Below, in pieces: positions 1 to 7,492 of a DNA stretch of 37,019 nt. The notes under the pieces are model-generated. The model was not told the DNA's origin and did not search any database. It was given only the letters and a program-made list of their open reading frames with translations. Numbering within the stretch: the stretch's first letter is position 1; every line of letters starts with the position of its first letter. The position numbers were made by a program, and so were the translations under genes. The DNA comes from Clostridia bacterium. Its GTDB lineage: Bacteria; Bacillota; Clostridia; Oscillospirales; CAG-272. Location: the NCBI GenBank assembly GCA_017451545.1, contig JAFTOB010000081.1:1-37019 (forward strand). Reading direction: 5' to 3'.

Positions 1-147
1 AAGAGCGGTTTTTCGGTAGAAATCCTTACGGATTTCAATTTTTATGTGCGTTTTTTAGACGCGCTCGGGCTCTCTGGCGTACGCCTGTACGCCGACGAGA
101 ACCCGATCACGCCTTCTGCATCTAAATGAGACAGCCCCTTTTTTCGG
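1..147. repeat. Palindrome-rich non-coding left edge
   Basis: No gene is seen here. Two perfect short hairpins are visible: positions 19-25 pair with 30-36 (7 bp, loop TTAC), and 76-82 pair with 87-93 (7 bp, loop GCCT). The second sits inside a longer imperfect stem in which 65-69 and 71-74 pair with 97-100 and 102-106. The stretch lies downstream of the minus-strand oxidoreductase operon but has no T-run in the right place for an ordinary intrinsic terminator. I infer a structured dispersed repeat or the end of one, because the window also ends in a repeat on the other side. Copies elsewhere in the genome would be needed to prove this. Confidence 0.45.
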
Positions 148-684
148 TCAACCCTCGTAGTTGTAACCGAGCATTATTGCTTTTTTGTTGTTTTCGATGA
201 GCTTTGCCTTGGTGGCGGGGATGCCCGCGACCATCAGATCGACGAACTCGTCGAGCTCAAAGATTCCCGTGAGCTTGAGCAGATAGCCGAGGATGATCAC
301 GTTTGCGCCGCCCTCAAGTCCGTTGTCGGAGGCCAGCTGGGTGGCGGGGATGTAGTAGGCCTTGATGTCATCGCGTGCGCTAGTCTCGTTGATCAGCGAG
401 CTGTTGGCGATGAGAATGCCGCCCTCCTTGATCTTGGGCTCGAACTTGTAGAACGAGGGAAGATTGAAGGCAATGAGGATATCGGGGCGGTCGATGATGG
501 GCGAGCCGATCTCGCGGTCGGAGATTATGACCGAGCAGTTGGCCGAGCCGCCGCGCATCTCGGGGCCGTAGGACGGGAGCCAGGAGACGTTTTTGTCATT
601 GTGCATTGCGGTCTTTGCAAGCTGTTTGCCTGCGAAAAGGATTCCCTGACCGCCAAAGCCTGCAAGCAGTATTTCGGTTGTCAT
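148..684 (-). CDS. 2-oxoacid:ferredoxin oxidoreductase gamma subunit
   Basis: This 178-residue protein is the gamma subunit of a thiamine-diphosphate, ferredoxin-linked 2-oxoacid oxidoreductase (KorC/VorC/PorG domain). The complex decarboxylates a 2-oxoacid to its acyl-CoA and passes two electrons to ferredoxin in the cytoplasm. GFGGQG is visible at residues 9-14 and SYGPEMRGG at about 38-46, both typical of the family, and the length is normal. The start codon overlaps the stop of the beta subunit gene by one base (TAATG), so translation is probably coupled. It is the last gene of the operon. Subunit identity is secure. The substrate is inferred: the alpha subunit looks like the VorB type, so branched-chain 2-oxoacids are more likely than 2-oxoglutarate. 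Confidence 0.9.
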   Translation of the reverse strand: MTTEILLAGFGGQGILFAGKQLAKTAMHNDKNVSWLPSYGPEMRGGSANCSVIISDREIGSPIIDRPDILIAFNLPSFYKFEPKIKEGGILIANSSLINETSARDDIKAYYIPATQLASDNGLEGGANVIILGYLLKLTGIFELDEFVDLMVAGIPATKAKLIENNKKAIMLGYNYEG

Positions 685-1436
685 TATTTGTTCTCCTCCT
701 TCGCGTCAATATCCTTGTATACGCCCAGCGGGTAGTAGGGCATCATATTCTCACGGAGCCACTTGAGTGCCTCGGTGGGAGACATACCCCAGTTGGTGGG
801 GCAGGTGGAGAGCACCTCGACGATGGAGAGGCCCTTCTTGTCGATCTGATTCTGGAAGGCCTTCTGGATGGCCTTCTTTGCCTGATTGACGTGTGCGGGG
901 GTGTCCACGGCCACGCGCTGTGCGAAGGCCAGACCGTCAAGGGTGGAGAGCATCTCGCAAACGCGGATGGGATTACCCTGGATCATAGGGTTTCTGCCGT
1001 AGGGCGAGGTGGTGGTCACCTGACCGGGCAGGGTGGTGGGGGCCATCTGACCGCCCGTCATACCGTAGATCGCGTTGTTGATAAAGATGATGGTGATATT
1101 CTCGCCGCGGGTGGTGGCGTGAACCGTCTCGGCGGTGCCGATAGCGGCAAGGTCGCCGTCGCCCTGATACGTAAAGACGATCTTATCGGGATTGGTGCGC
1201 TTAACGCCGGTGGCAACGGCCGGTGCGCGGCCGTGTGCGGCCTGGATCATATCGCACTCAAAATAGTTGTAAGCAAAGACCGAGCAGCCGACGGGGGCAA
1301 CTCCGATGGTCTGACCCTCGATACCGAGGGCGTCGATAGCCTCGGCAACCAAGCGGTGAACGATACCGTGGGTGCAGCCGGGGCAGTAGTGAGTGGGAAC
1401 GGGAGAAAGCGACTGAGGCTTTTTGAAAACTACCAT
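684..1436 (-). CDS. 2-oxoacid:ferredoxin oxidoreductase beta (TPP) subunit
   Basis: This 250-residue protein is the thiamine-diphosphate-binding beta subunit. YCPGCTHG at residues 17-24 belongs to the conserved N-terminal region. GDGDLAAIG followed about 25 residues later by NNAIYGMTGGQ is the classic TPP/Mg binding motif. Together with the alpha subunit it forms the active site that decarboxylates the 2-oxoacid and transfers the acyl group to CoA. A GGAGG ribosome binding site lies inside the end of the alpha gene, which stops two bases upstream. No iron-sulfur domain is fused to it, so electrons presumably leave through the small ferredoxin encoded at the head of the operon. Confidence 0.92.
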   Translation of the reverse strand: MVVFKKPQSLSPVPTHYCPGCTHGIVHRLVAEAIDALGIEGQTIGVAPVGCSVFAYNYFECDMIQAAHGRAPAVATGVKRTNPDKIVFTYQGDGDLAAIGTAETVHATTRGENITIIFINNAIYGMTGGQMAPTTLPGQVTTTSPYGRNPMIQGNPIRVCEMLSTLDGLAFAQRVAVDTPAHVNQAKKAIQKAFQNQIDKKGLSIVEVLSTCPTNWGMSPTEALKWLRENMMPYYPLGVYKDIDAKEENK

Positions 1437-1438
1437 TA

Positions 1439-2506
1439 TTAAAGACCTCCGTTAAGTTTCTTGATTTCTGCCAGAATGTCGTCGGCAGTGGGGAGAACTC
1501 CTCCGGTGCGACCGAAGAAGGATACGGGACGGCGGCACTCGCAGGCCACCTTGACGTCGTCGACCATCTGACCCATATTCAGCTCCACAACGAGGAACTG
1601 CTTTGCGGTCTCGGCGGCCTTTGCAATGGCTGCCTTGGGGTAGGGCCATACGGTGATGGGACGGATAAGACCGACCTTGATGCCCTCGGCTCTCGCCATT
1701 TCGATAGCCGACTTGCAGATTCTGGAGGTGATACCGTAGGAAACGATGACGATATCGGCATCCTCGGTGTAAAGCTCCTCCCAAAGGGTCTCGTTTTCCT
1801 CGATCTTCTTGTATCTCTCGAAGCGGTCGATGATGGACTGCTCAAGATCGTCGGGATTCATATAAAGAGAGTTGATGACGTTTCTCTTTCTCTTCATGCC
1901 CGTGCCGTTGGTGGCCCAGGTCTTTTCTGGGATCTCGCGCTTCTCGGAGAGGGCGGCGTCGAAATCAACGGGCTCCATCATCTGACCCAGCGCGCCGTCG
2001 GCGAGGATCATTGCGGGAGTGCGGTAGGTGTCGGCAACGTCGAAGGCGCGGCCGACGAGATTGACCATCTCCTGAACCGAGGCGGGGGCAAGGACGTAAA
2101 GGTGAAGGTCACCGTGTCCGTTTGCCTTGGTTGCCTGATAATAGTCCTGCTGGGAGGGCTGAATACCGCCGAGGCCGGGGCCTCCGCGCTGAACGTTGCA
2201 GATAAGGCAGGGCAGGTCACAGCCGACCATATAGCTGATGCCCTCGCTCTTCAGCGAAACTCCGGGGGAGGAGGAGGAGGTCATGGCGCGGGTGCCTGTT
2301 GCGGCGGCGCCGAGGACCATATTGATAGCGGCGACCTCGCTCTCTGCCTGAAGGCAAAGACCGCCCACCTTGGGCATACGCTTGGCCATATATTCGGCAA
2401 GCTCGGTCTGGGGTGTTATGGGGTAACCGAAGAAGTGCAGGCAGCCGTTTCTGATAGCGGCCTCGGCCAGCGCCTCGTTACCCTTCATCAAAACTTTGTT
2501 AGACAT
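1439..2506 (-). CDS. vorB: 2-oxoacid:ferredoxin oxidoreductase alpha subunit, VorB-like
   Basis: This 355-residue protein is the alpha subunit, with the pyrimidine-binding domain at the N-terminus (GYPITPQTELAEYM near residue 27, ESEVAAINMVLGAAATG near 55) and a transketolase C-terminal-like domain after about residue 250. Its size and the split alpha/beta/gamma/ferredoxin arrangement match the enzymes annotated as 3-methyl-2-oxobutanoate (2-oxoisovalerate) ferredoxin oxidoreductase VorB in Clostridia. Such enzymes serve branched-chain amino acid fermentation or, run backwards, branched-chain 2-oxoacid synthesis. A strong GGAGG site precedes the ATG at 2506. The symbol is a family-level call; 2-oxoglutarate remains a possible substrate. 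Confidence 0.85.
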   Translation of the reverse strand: MSNKVLMKGNEALAEAAIRNGCLHFFGYPITPQTELAEYMAKRMPKVGGLCLQAESEVAAINMVLGAAATGTRAMTSSSSPGVSLKSEGISYMVGCDLPCLICNVQRGGPGLGGIQPSQQDYYQATKANGHGDLHLYVLAPASVQEMVNLVGRAFDVADTYRTPAMILADGALGQMMEPVDFDAALSEKREIPEKTWATNGTGMKRKRNVINSLYMNPDDLEQSIIDRFERYKKIEENETLWEELYTEDADIVIVSYGITSRICKSAIEMARAEGIKVGLIRPITVWPYPKAAIAKAAETAKQFLVVELNMGQMVDDVKVACECRRPVSFFGRTGGVLPTADDILAEIKKLNGGL

Positions 2507-2525
2507 TATGTTTCCTCCGTTTATA

Positions 2526-2738
2526 TCAGACGTTTTTTTCGACGGTTATGACCACGTCGGGGCACATTGTGGCGCACATAGCGCAGGCGATGCACTTCTC
2601 GGCATCGGTAATGCAGGCCGGGTGATAGCCCTTTTTGTTCAGGACGTCGGCGGCCAGAGTGATGATCTTCTTGGGGCAAGCCTCAACGCAAAGGCCGCAG
2701 CCCTTGCAAAGATCGGTGTTGAACGTAACCTTGTTCAT
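2526..2738 (-). CDS. Two-cluster 4Fe-4S ferredoxin subunit of the oxidoreductase
   Basis: This 70-residue protein is a delta-type ferredoxin. Two complete CxxCxxCxxxCP motifs are visible, CKGCGLCVEACP at residues 11-22 and CIACAMCATMCP in the second half, enough for two [4Fe-4S] clusters. It should carry electrons from the TPP site to free ferredoxin. I place the start at the ATG at 2738, because GGAGGA lies just upstream of it. An in-frame ATG at 2762 would put this ribosome binding site inside the coding region. The gene sits 19 bases upstream of the alpha subunit gene and 20 bases downstream of the ATPase gene, so all five genes probably form one transcript. Confidence 0.92.
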   Translation of the reverse strand: MNKVTFNTDLCKGCGLCVEACPKKIITLAADVLNKKGYHPACITDAEKCIACAMCATMCPDVVITVEKNV

Positions 2739-2758
2739 CTTGATTCCTCCTATTATGT

Positions 2759-3460
2759 TCAAAATAGTTTTCTCGTTGTGTTGTCGATAAAAAAGAAGCT
2801 TTTATCGGGATATTTCTCGGCAAGGGCAGGGCAGAAATCAGCCTTGACCACCGAGGTAAAGGCCTCGGGCAGACCCGAAAGCTCAGAGAGCTCACGGCCG
2901 AAATCCAAGGCGTTTTCGACATACGTCTGCGTGGTTTCGTCCCCGATGTTGCTGTTGTTGACCACGTGCGTACAGCGCAGGCGGCTGTAATATTCGATCT
3001 CCCGCAGGTTCTCAAGTGCCGCAGACGCGGTGTCGGTCAGGGGGCGGTATTTGCTGGCCACAAAGAGCATATTGTAGCCCGCGCGCTCGATCATCTGACG
3101 GTAGCGACCGAGAGCGGCGGCTCCGCTGTCGCCTCCCACGTCGAGGATCGTGACCGAATCGGGGTCGCGCTCGGCGTTCACGAATACCGAGTGGATCTCG
3201 GCTCCGAGGGAGGGAATATCCACGTTGGTGTTGGCAAATTCGGGATTGATGCAGTTGATGCCGTTCGCCTTCATAAGCTCGGCGGCATCGGCGGCGCGGA
3301 AGTAGGGATTGACTATATCAAGATCCACGAGAGTGACGTTTTTGCCGCTCTTTTTGAGAGCGAGAGCCAGCGCCACCGACACGCAGGTCTTGCCCGAGCC
3401 GAAGTGACCGCAGACGATCAGTATGGGCTTGTCGGGAATAAAGGGTGTTTTTGCAAGCAT
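2759..3460 (-). CDS. P-loop ATPase of the MinD/CooC/CobQ-like group
   Basis: This 233-residue cytoplasmic protein has a Walker A motif (GHFGSGKT), then LVDLDIVNPYFR after beta-2, and ILDVGGDSG in the Walker B position. The fold is SIMIBI-class (CbiA/MinD-type nucleotide binding). Relatives include metallocluster insertion ATPases and partition ATPases; no function is established for this one. It opens the oxidoreductase operon, so a role in maturing or regulating that iron-sulfur enzyme is a reasonable inference. I choose the ATG at 3460. A TTG at 3478 has a good AGGAG upstream, but the likely promoter (-10 at 3490-3495) would start the RNA downstream of that AGGAG, leaving AAAGGA and the ATG. 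Confidence 0.8.
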   Translation of the reverse strand: MLAKTPFIPDKPILIVCGHFGSGKTCVSVALALALKKSGKNVTLVDLDIVNPYFRAADAAELMKANGINCINPEFANTNVDIPSLGAEIHSVFVNAERDPDSVTILDVGGDSGAAALGRYRQMIERAGYNMLFVASKYRPLTDTASAALENLREIEYYSRLRCTHVVNNSNIGDETTQTYVENALDFGRELSELSGLPEAFTSVVKADFCPALAEKYPDKSFFFIDNTTRKLF

Positions 3461-3489
3461 AATTAATTCCTTTTGCAATTTATTCTCCT

Positions 3490-3498
3490 ATTATAGCA
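3490..3498 (-). promoter_or_regulatory. Extended -10 promoter for the oxidoreductase operon
   Basis: On the minus strand TGCTATAAT is a perfect extended -10 element. No good -35 is present at the usual distance. The expected RNA start near 3483 leaves a leader of only about 23 bases before the ATG at 3460. Confidence 0.6.
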
Positions 3499-3651
3499 TA
3501 AAAAACCGAAAAAATAAAGGGCTTTTTGAAACTTTCTCAAGTTTTTTTGCAGGATTTTTGCGGAAAAATGCCAAAAAGGGGCGTGACAGGGCGATTTTTC
3601 CGCTTTTCCAAAAAAATATGCAAAAATATATAAAAAATATTAAAATAGTAT

Positions 3652-3680
3652 TTGAATTTTCGATAAAAGTATGATATAAT
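3652..3680 (+). promoter_or_regulatory. SigA-type promoter of cdaA
   Basis: TTGAAT at 3652-3657 and TATAAT at 3675-3680 are separated by 17 bases, and TGA directly before the -10 makes it an extended -10. It lies in the A+T-rich 3479-3739 spacer between the divergent ATPase and cdaA genes. Nothing else is recognised in that spacer. Confidence 0.8.
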
Positions 3681-3739
3681 AAGATATAATACCCATATCG
3701 TACCCATATAGCGGGTCGAGAGAGGGACTGAGGCTTCAT

Positions 3740-4636
3740 TTGGGGGTGATCGCCATAGGCACTATTATTCAGAATGCAGTAAGCTTTTTCAAGGAAAATA
3801 TCCTTGACACCTTGGCTCAGATCGGTATCATCGACATTATCGATATCCTTGCGCTGACGGTGCTCCTTTTCTGCGCTTACCGTTTCATCAAGAACCGACG
3901 CGCCAGCAAGCTGGCACTCGGAATGCTGCTCATAATCGTGATATTGCTCATCAGCAGTACCGTCAATATGCGCGCAATCAATTTCATCCTGCAGAACTTC
4001 TATCAGGTCGGTATTATCGCCATCATCATCGTCTTCCAGCCCGAGCTTCGCGCCGCCCTTGAGAAGGTAGGTAACACCTCCATCATCACGGGCATCAAGA
4101 ACATCACCTCGGGTGAGCAGAAGCAGTATATGGCCATGCTCGGCGGTGCGGTGGACGATATTTGCTCGGCTGTTTTCAGTATGTCCAAGACCAAAACGGG
4201 TGCGCTGATCGTCATCGAGCGCGCCACAAAGCTTGGCGAGTACATCGACACGGGCATAGTTGTCAACGCACAGATGTCCGACGATATCATCGAAAATATT
4301 TTCTTCAAGAACGCGCCGCTTCACGACGGTGCTCTCGTGGTGCGCGATCTGCGCGTTTACGCCGCGGGATGCTTCCTGCGTATCACCGAGCGCGACGATA
4401 TTGACAGCAGCCTCGGAACCCGCCACCGCGCGGCCATCGGAATCAGCGAGGTCAGCGACGCGCTGGCTATCGTGGTCTCGGAGGAGACGGGAAAGGTCTC
4501 CATGGCTCACGACGGCAACCTGACCCGCGGCTACAATCCCCAATCGCTGAAGAACGAGCTGACGAAGCTGCTGGCTCCGACGGTGTCGCTTCACAAATCC
4601 AAGAACTCGAAGGAGGACAAGAAGAATGAACGATAA
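3740..4636 (+). CDS. cdaA: Diadenylate cyclase CdaA
   Basis: This 298-residue membrane protein condenses two ATP to cyclic di-AMP, the second messenger that controls potassium and osmolyte uptake and wall homeostasis in Firmicutes. Three membrane segments are visible (about 30-50, 56-74 and 80-99), followed by the DAC catalytic domain with DGA at 196-198 and RHR at 228-230, both intact. Length and layout match the CdaA/DacA family. The start is uncertain: TTG at 3740 has TGAGG six bases upstream and is my choice, and GTG at 3746 is the alternative. It overlaps cdaR by 11 bases. The usual third partner, glmM, is not nearby. Confidence 0.95.
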   Translation: MGVIAIGTIIQNAVSFFKENILDTLAQIGIIDIIDILALTVLLFCAYRFIKNRRASKLALGMLLIIVILLISSTVNMRAINFILQNFYQVGIIAIIIVFQPELRAALEKVGNTSIITGIKNITSGEQKQYMAMLGGAVDDICSAVFSMSKTKTGALIVIERATKLGEYIDTGIVVNAQMSDDIIENIFFKNAPLHDGALVVRDLRVYAAGCFLRITERDDIDSSLGTRHRAAIGISEVSDALAIVVSEETGKVSMAHDGNLTRGYNPQSLKNELTKLLAPTVSLHKSKNSKEDKKNER

Positions 4637-5873
4637 TAAAAATTCTTTTGACGTTGAGCTTTCCTCCGGTGAGAACATTTCCGAGAAGAAGTACAAGAAG
4701 ATCGACCTCGTGGCGCTGATCCTCTGCCTTATCGTGGCCATCGCCATCTGGGTCTACGTTATGAATCTCAACCGCTCGGTTGCAGAGAAGACCATCACTC
4801 TGACGGTGGACGTCAGCGGTCAGATCGAGGCCGCCACCGACGGTATGACCATTCTTTCGGACAGCAACACCATCGACGGCGTGTCCATCGACTACTCGCA
4901 GATGACGGTCAAGGTCACGGTGTCGGGTATGCAGTCGGTGCTTGACAAGTACAAGGACAGCGACTATTCGGTGAAGGTCGACGTGTCGGATATCGGCGGC
5001 GCGGGAGTTTACTCTCTGTCGCTGAGCTGCGTGACCCCCTCGGATGAGATCGGGATCAAGTCCATCACCCCGTCGCTTACGGGCTACGTGCTGATAGATA
5101 AGCCCGCCACCAGAACTCTTACGAAAATAACCGCCGCCTACGAGGGCAGCTTCTCGACCGAGGACGTTATAAATATCATCCCCGAGCTGAAGTCATTGGT
5201 CATCTCGGGACCCGAGTCGAGGATCGAGGCCATCGATCGCGCGGAGGTGGTGGTCCTTCTTGCGGGCGAGAACAAGAGCGCCAACAAGACCACCAGCACC
5301 ATCAGATTTTACGATATCAACGGTATGGAGATCAAGAGCCTCGGTTACATAAATATTGACCCCACGGTGGTCAACGTTTACGTTCAGATCGAGACCGTCA
5401 GAAGCTTTCCTGTCGTGTTCAGAAACAACGTGGTGGAGAAGGACGGATACAGATATACCGCAAATATTTCGGGGGACCTGACCTCCGTCGCACTCTACGG
5501 TGACACCGTGAATATGGATTCCGTGGAGATCGCCGTGGATTTTGCCGAGATCGATATAACGGCAGGTGAAAGCGGCGTGCTTTCTGCCTCTATGATCAAG
5601 CTCCCCGAGGGCTTTGAGCTTCGCACCGAGCTTGAGGGCAAGACCGTGTCTTATACCGTGACAAAGGAGCTCATAGCTGCGACAAATCCGGAGGACAGCG
5701 GTATCACCTCGGATACCGAGCCCGGTGAAACCACCGAGATTCCGGGCACCACGGACGGCAGCACTGCCGATACCACGGTTCCCGATACCTCCGAGATCCC
5801 AAGCACCTCGACCCCCGAGAGCACGGCTCCGAGTGACAATGACAGCCTGCCCGAGGACGGTGGCGTGGCGTGA
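4626..5873 (+). CDS. cdaR: CdaR-like YbbR-domain membrane protein
   Basis: This 415-residue protein has one N-terminal membrane helix (about 27-47) and an outside-facing region built of YbbR-type beta repeats (about 55-345). The cytoplasmic N-tail is charged. CdaR proteins bind CdaA and modulate its activity from the outer face of the membrane. The start lies inside the last codons of cdaA, which implies coupled expression. The last 60 or so residues are a Thr/Ser/Pro/Glu-rich low-complexity tail (for example TTEIPGTTDGSTADTT), which could reach into the wall; I know of no defined role for it. Its last codon overlaps the GTG start of the next gene in a GTGA. Confidence 0.9.
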   Translation: MNDNKNSFDVELSSGENISEKKYKKIDLVALILCLIVAIAIWVYVMNLNRSVAEKTITLTVDVSGQIEAATDGMTILSDSNTIDGVSIDYSQMTVKVTVSGMQSVLDKYKDSDYSVKVDVSDIGGAGVYSLSLSCVTPSDEIGIKSITPSLTGYVLIDKPATRTLTKITAAYEGSFSTEDVINIIPELKSLVISGPESRIEAIDRAEVVVLLAGENKSANKTTSTIRFYDINGMEIKSLGYINIDPTVVNVYVQIETVRSFPVVFRNNVVEKDGYRYTANISGDLTSVALYGDTVNMDSVEIAVDFAEIDITAGESGVLSASMIKLPEGFELRTELEGKTVSYTVTKELIAATNPEDSGITSDTEPGETTEIPGTTDGSTADTTVPDTSEIPSTSTPESTAPSDNDSLPEDGGVA

Positions 5874-7471
5874 AATATGTCATAAACGGCATCTCCTTGC
5901 CTTATACGGCGGAGGAGGCCGAGTATATTGCTGAGGCTAAAAAACAAATGAAACGTGCGGCACCGACCGCACTGTTTCATTTCCATATCTACAAGCGTTC
6001 GGTAGACGCGCGCAAAAAGGATGATATCCGTGCCGTCTGCTCGGTCATGGCCGTGACCGAGGAGAGGCTTGAGGCGCGAACCGAGGCGGCACTTTTGCGG
6101 TGCGGTTTCCATCCGTCCCCCGAGCCCGAGGCTATACAGGGGCAGGGCGACGAAGCCCTTGGCGCGCCGCCCCTTATCGTGGGCTGTGGGCCTGCGGGAA
6201 TGTTCTGCGCGCTGATCCTTGCAGAGCAGGGCTACGCTCCCGTGGTCATTGACCGCGGCGGCGACGTTGAAGCCCGAGTTTCGAGTGTTGAGAGATTGCG
6301 CGAAAAGGGCGAGCTTGACACCGAGACCAACATTCAGTTCGGCGCAGGCGGTGCGGGAACCTTTTCTGACGGCAAGCTGACCACAAGAATAAACAATCCC
6401 ATGTGCGCCACCGTGATCGGGAAGATGATCGAGTGCGGCGCACCCGAGGATATAGCGATCAAGGCCAAGCCCCACATAGGCACCGATATTCTGCGGACGG
6501 TGGTCAAAAACACCGTGGCGAGGATCGAGGCACTGGGCGGTCGGGTCATCTTTAACTGCCGACTTGACGGCATCAAAGAAAACGCGGATAAGACCCTGAC
6601 GGCCAAGACCTCTCGGGGCGATATCCTTTGCGGCTGTGCGGTAATGGCCATCGGTCACAGCGCGAGGGACACGTACGGAGCTCTCCGCGAGAGCGGCTTC
6701 GAGCTTTTACCCAAGCCCTTTTCGGTGGGCGTTCGCATCGAGCACCTGCGCGAGGACGTGGATCTTGCACTTTACGGCAGGGCGGCCGGCGACATAAGGC
6801 TGGGCGCGGCCGAATATAATTTTTCCGATACCCGCGGTGACCGCGGTGTCTACACCTTCTGTATGTGCCCGGGCGGCGAGGTGGTCTGCGGATCTACCGA
6901 GCAGGGCGGCCTTGTGGTCAACGGAATGAGCTGTCGGGCTCGGGACGGGGTCAACTCCAACTCGGCCATAGCCGTTTCGGTGCGCTGTGAGGATTACGGA
7001 AACACGGTGGACGGTGCCATCGGCTACCAGCGGATGATCGAGCGCGCCGCTTTTGCGGCGGGCGGCGGAAAATTCTTCGCCCCGGTGCAAACGGTGGGCG
7101 ATTTTCTGACGGGAAAGCAGGGAACCGAGCCGACATACGTTCAGCCCTCGTATCTTGGAGGAGGACGTTACACGGTGGCCGATCTGTCTGCGGTTTTTCC
7201 CGAATATATTACCGAATCCCTCCGTCGGGGTATCACCTCCTTCGGACGGAAAATGCGTGGCTTTGATTCCCCCAACGCGATTCTGACGGGCGCCGAGACC
7301 AGAACCTCGTCCCCCGTAAGAATTACGAGAAACGGGCAGGGCGTGTCCGACATATGCGACCGTGTCTATCCCTGCGGCGAGGGCGCGGGCTACGCCGGCG
7401 GCATTATGAGCGCGGCGGTGGACGGTGTGTCTGTAGCTTACCGCATTATCGGTCGCTTTCGCACAAAATAA
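5870..7471 (+). CDS. NAD(P)/FAD-dependent dehydrogenase, COG2509-like
   Basis: This 533-residue cytoplasmic flavoprotein has a Rossmann FAD-binding motif (GCGPAG at 105-110, ending in VVIDRG at about 125-130). It also has a C-terminal FAD-contact region reading PCGEGAGYAGGIMSAAVDG. The N-terminal 90 residues form an extra domain typical of the uncharacterised FAD-dependent dehydrogenases of Clostridia. The reaction and substrate are unknown. The GTG start overlaps the stop of cdaR as GTGA, so it is translationally coupled to the c-di-AMP genes. From memory this neighbourhood is common in Clostridia and is usually followed by glmM; here an RseC-like gene follows instead. Family assignment is good; function is open. 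Confidence 0.85.
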   Translation: MKYVINGISLPYTAEEAEYIAEAKKQMKRAAPTALFHFHIYKRSVDARKKDDIRAVCSVMAVTEERLEARTEAALLRCGFHPSPEPEAIQGQGDEALGAPPLIVGCGPAGMFCALILAEQGYAPVVIDRGGDVEARVSSVERLREKGELDTETNIQFGAGGAGTFSDGKLTTRINNPMCATVIGKMIECGAPEDIAIKAKPHIGTDILRTVVKNTVARIEALGGRVIFNCRLDGIKENADKTLTAKTSRGDILCGCAVMAIGHSARDTYGALRESGFELLPKPFSVGVRIEHLREDVDLALYGRAAGDIRLGAAEYNFSDTRGDRGVYTFCMCPGGEVVCGSTEQGGLVVNGMSCRARDGVNSNSAIAVSVRCEDYGNTVDGAIGYQRMIERAAFAAGGGKFFAPVQTVGDFLTGKQGTEPTYVQPSYLGGGRYTVADLSAVFPEYITESLRRGITSFGRKMRGFDSPNAILTGAETRTSSPVRITRNGQGVSDICDRVYPCGEGAGYAGGIMSAAVDGVSVAYRIIGRFRTK

Positions 7472-7492
7472 GTTTATAATAGGAGAATTTTG

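Noticed and set aside
148-2738. Assignment as 2-oxoglutarate or pyruvate ferredoxin oxidoreductase
   Set aside because: Pyruvate enzymes in Clostridia are usually single large proteins. 2-Oxoglutarate remains possible, but the alpha subunit size and layout resemble VorB more, so I kept the substrate open.
2739-2762. An earlier ATG for the small ferredoxin
   Set aside because: It would place the obvious GGAGGA site of the 2738 start inside the coding sequence and overlap the ATPase end.
3491-4747. A 418-codon minus-strand frame over cdaA
   Set aside because: It is antisense to the DAC domain and runs through the A+T-rich promoter region; the composition is that of a shadow frame.
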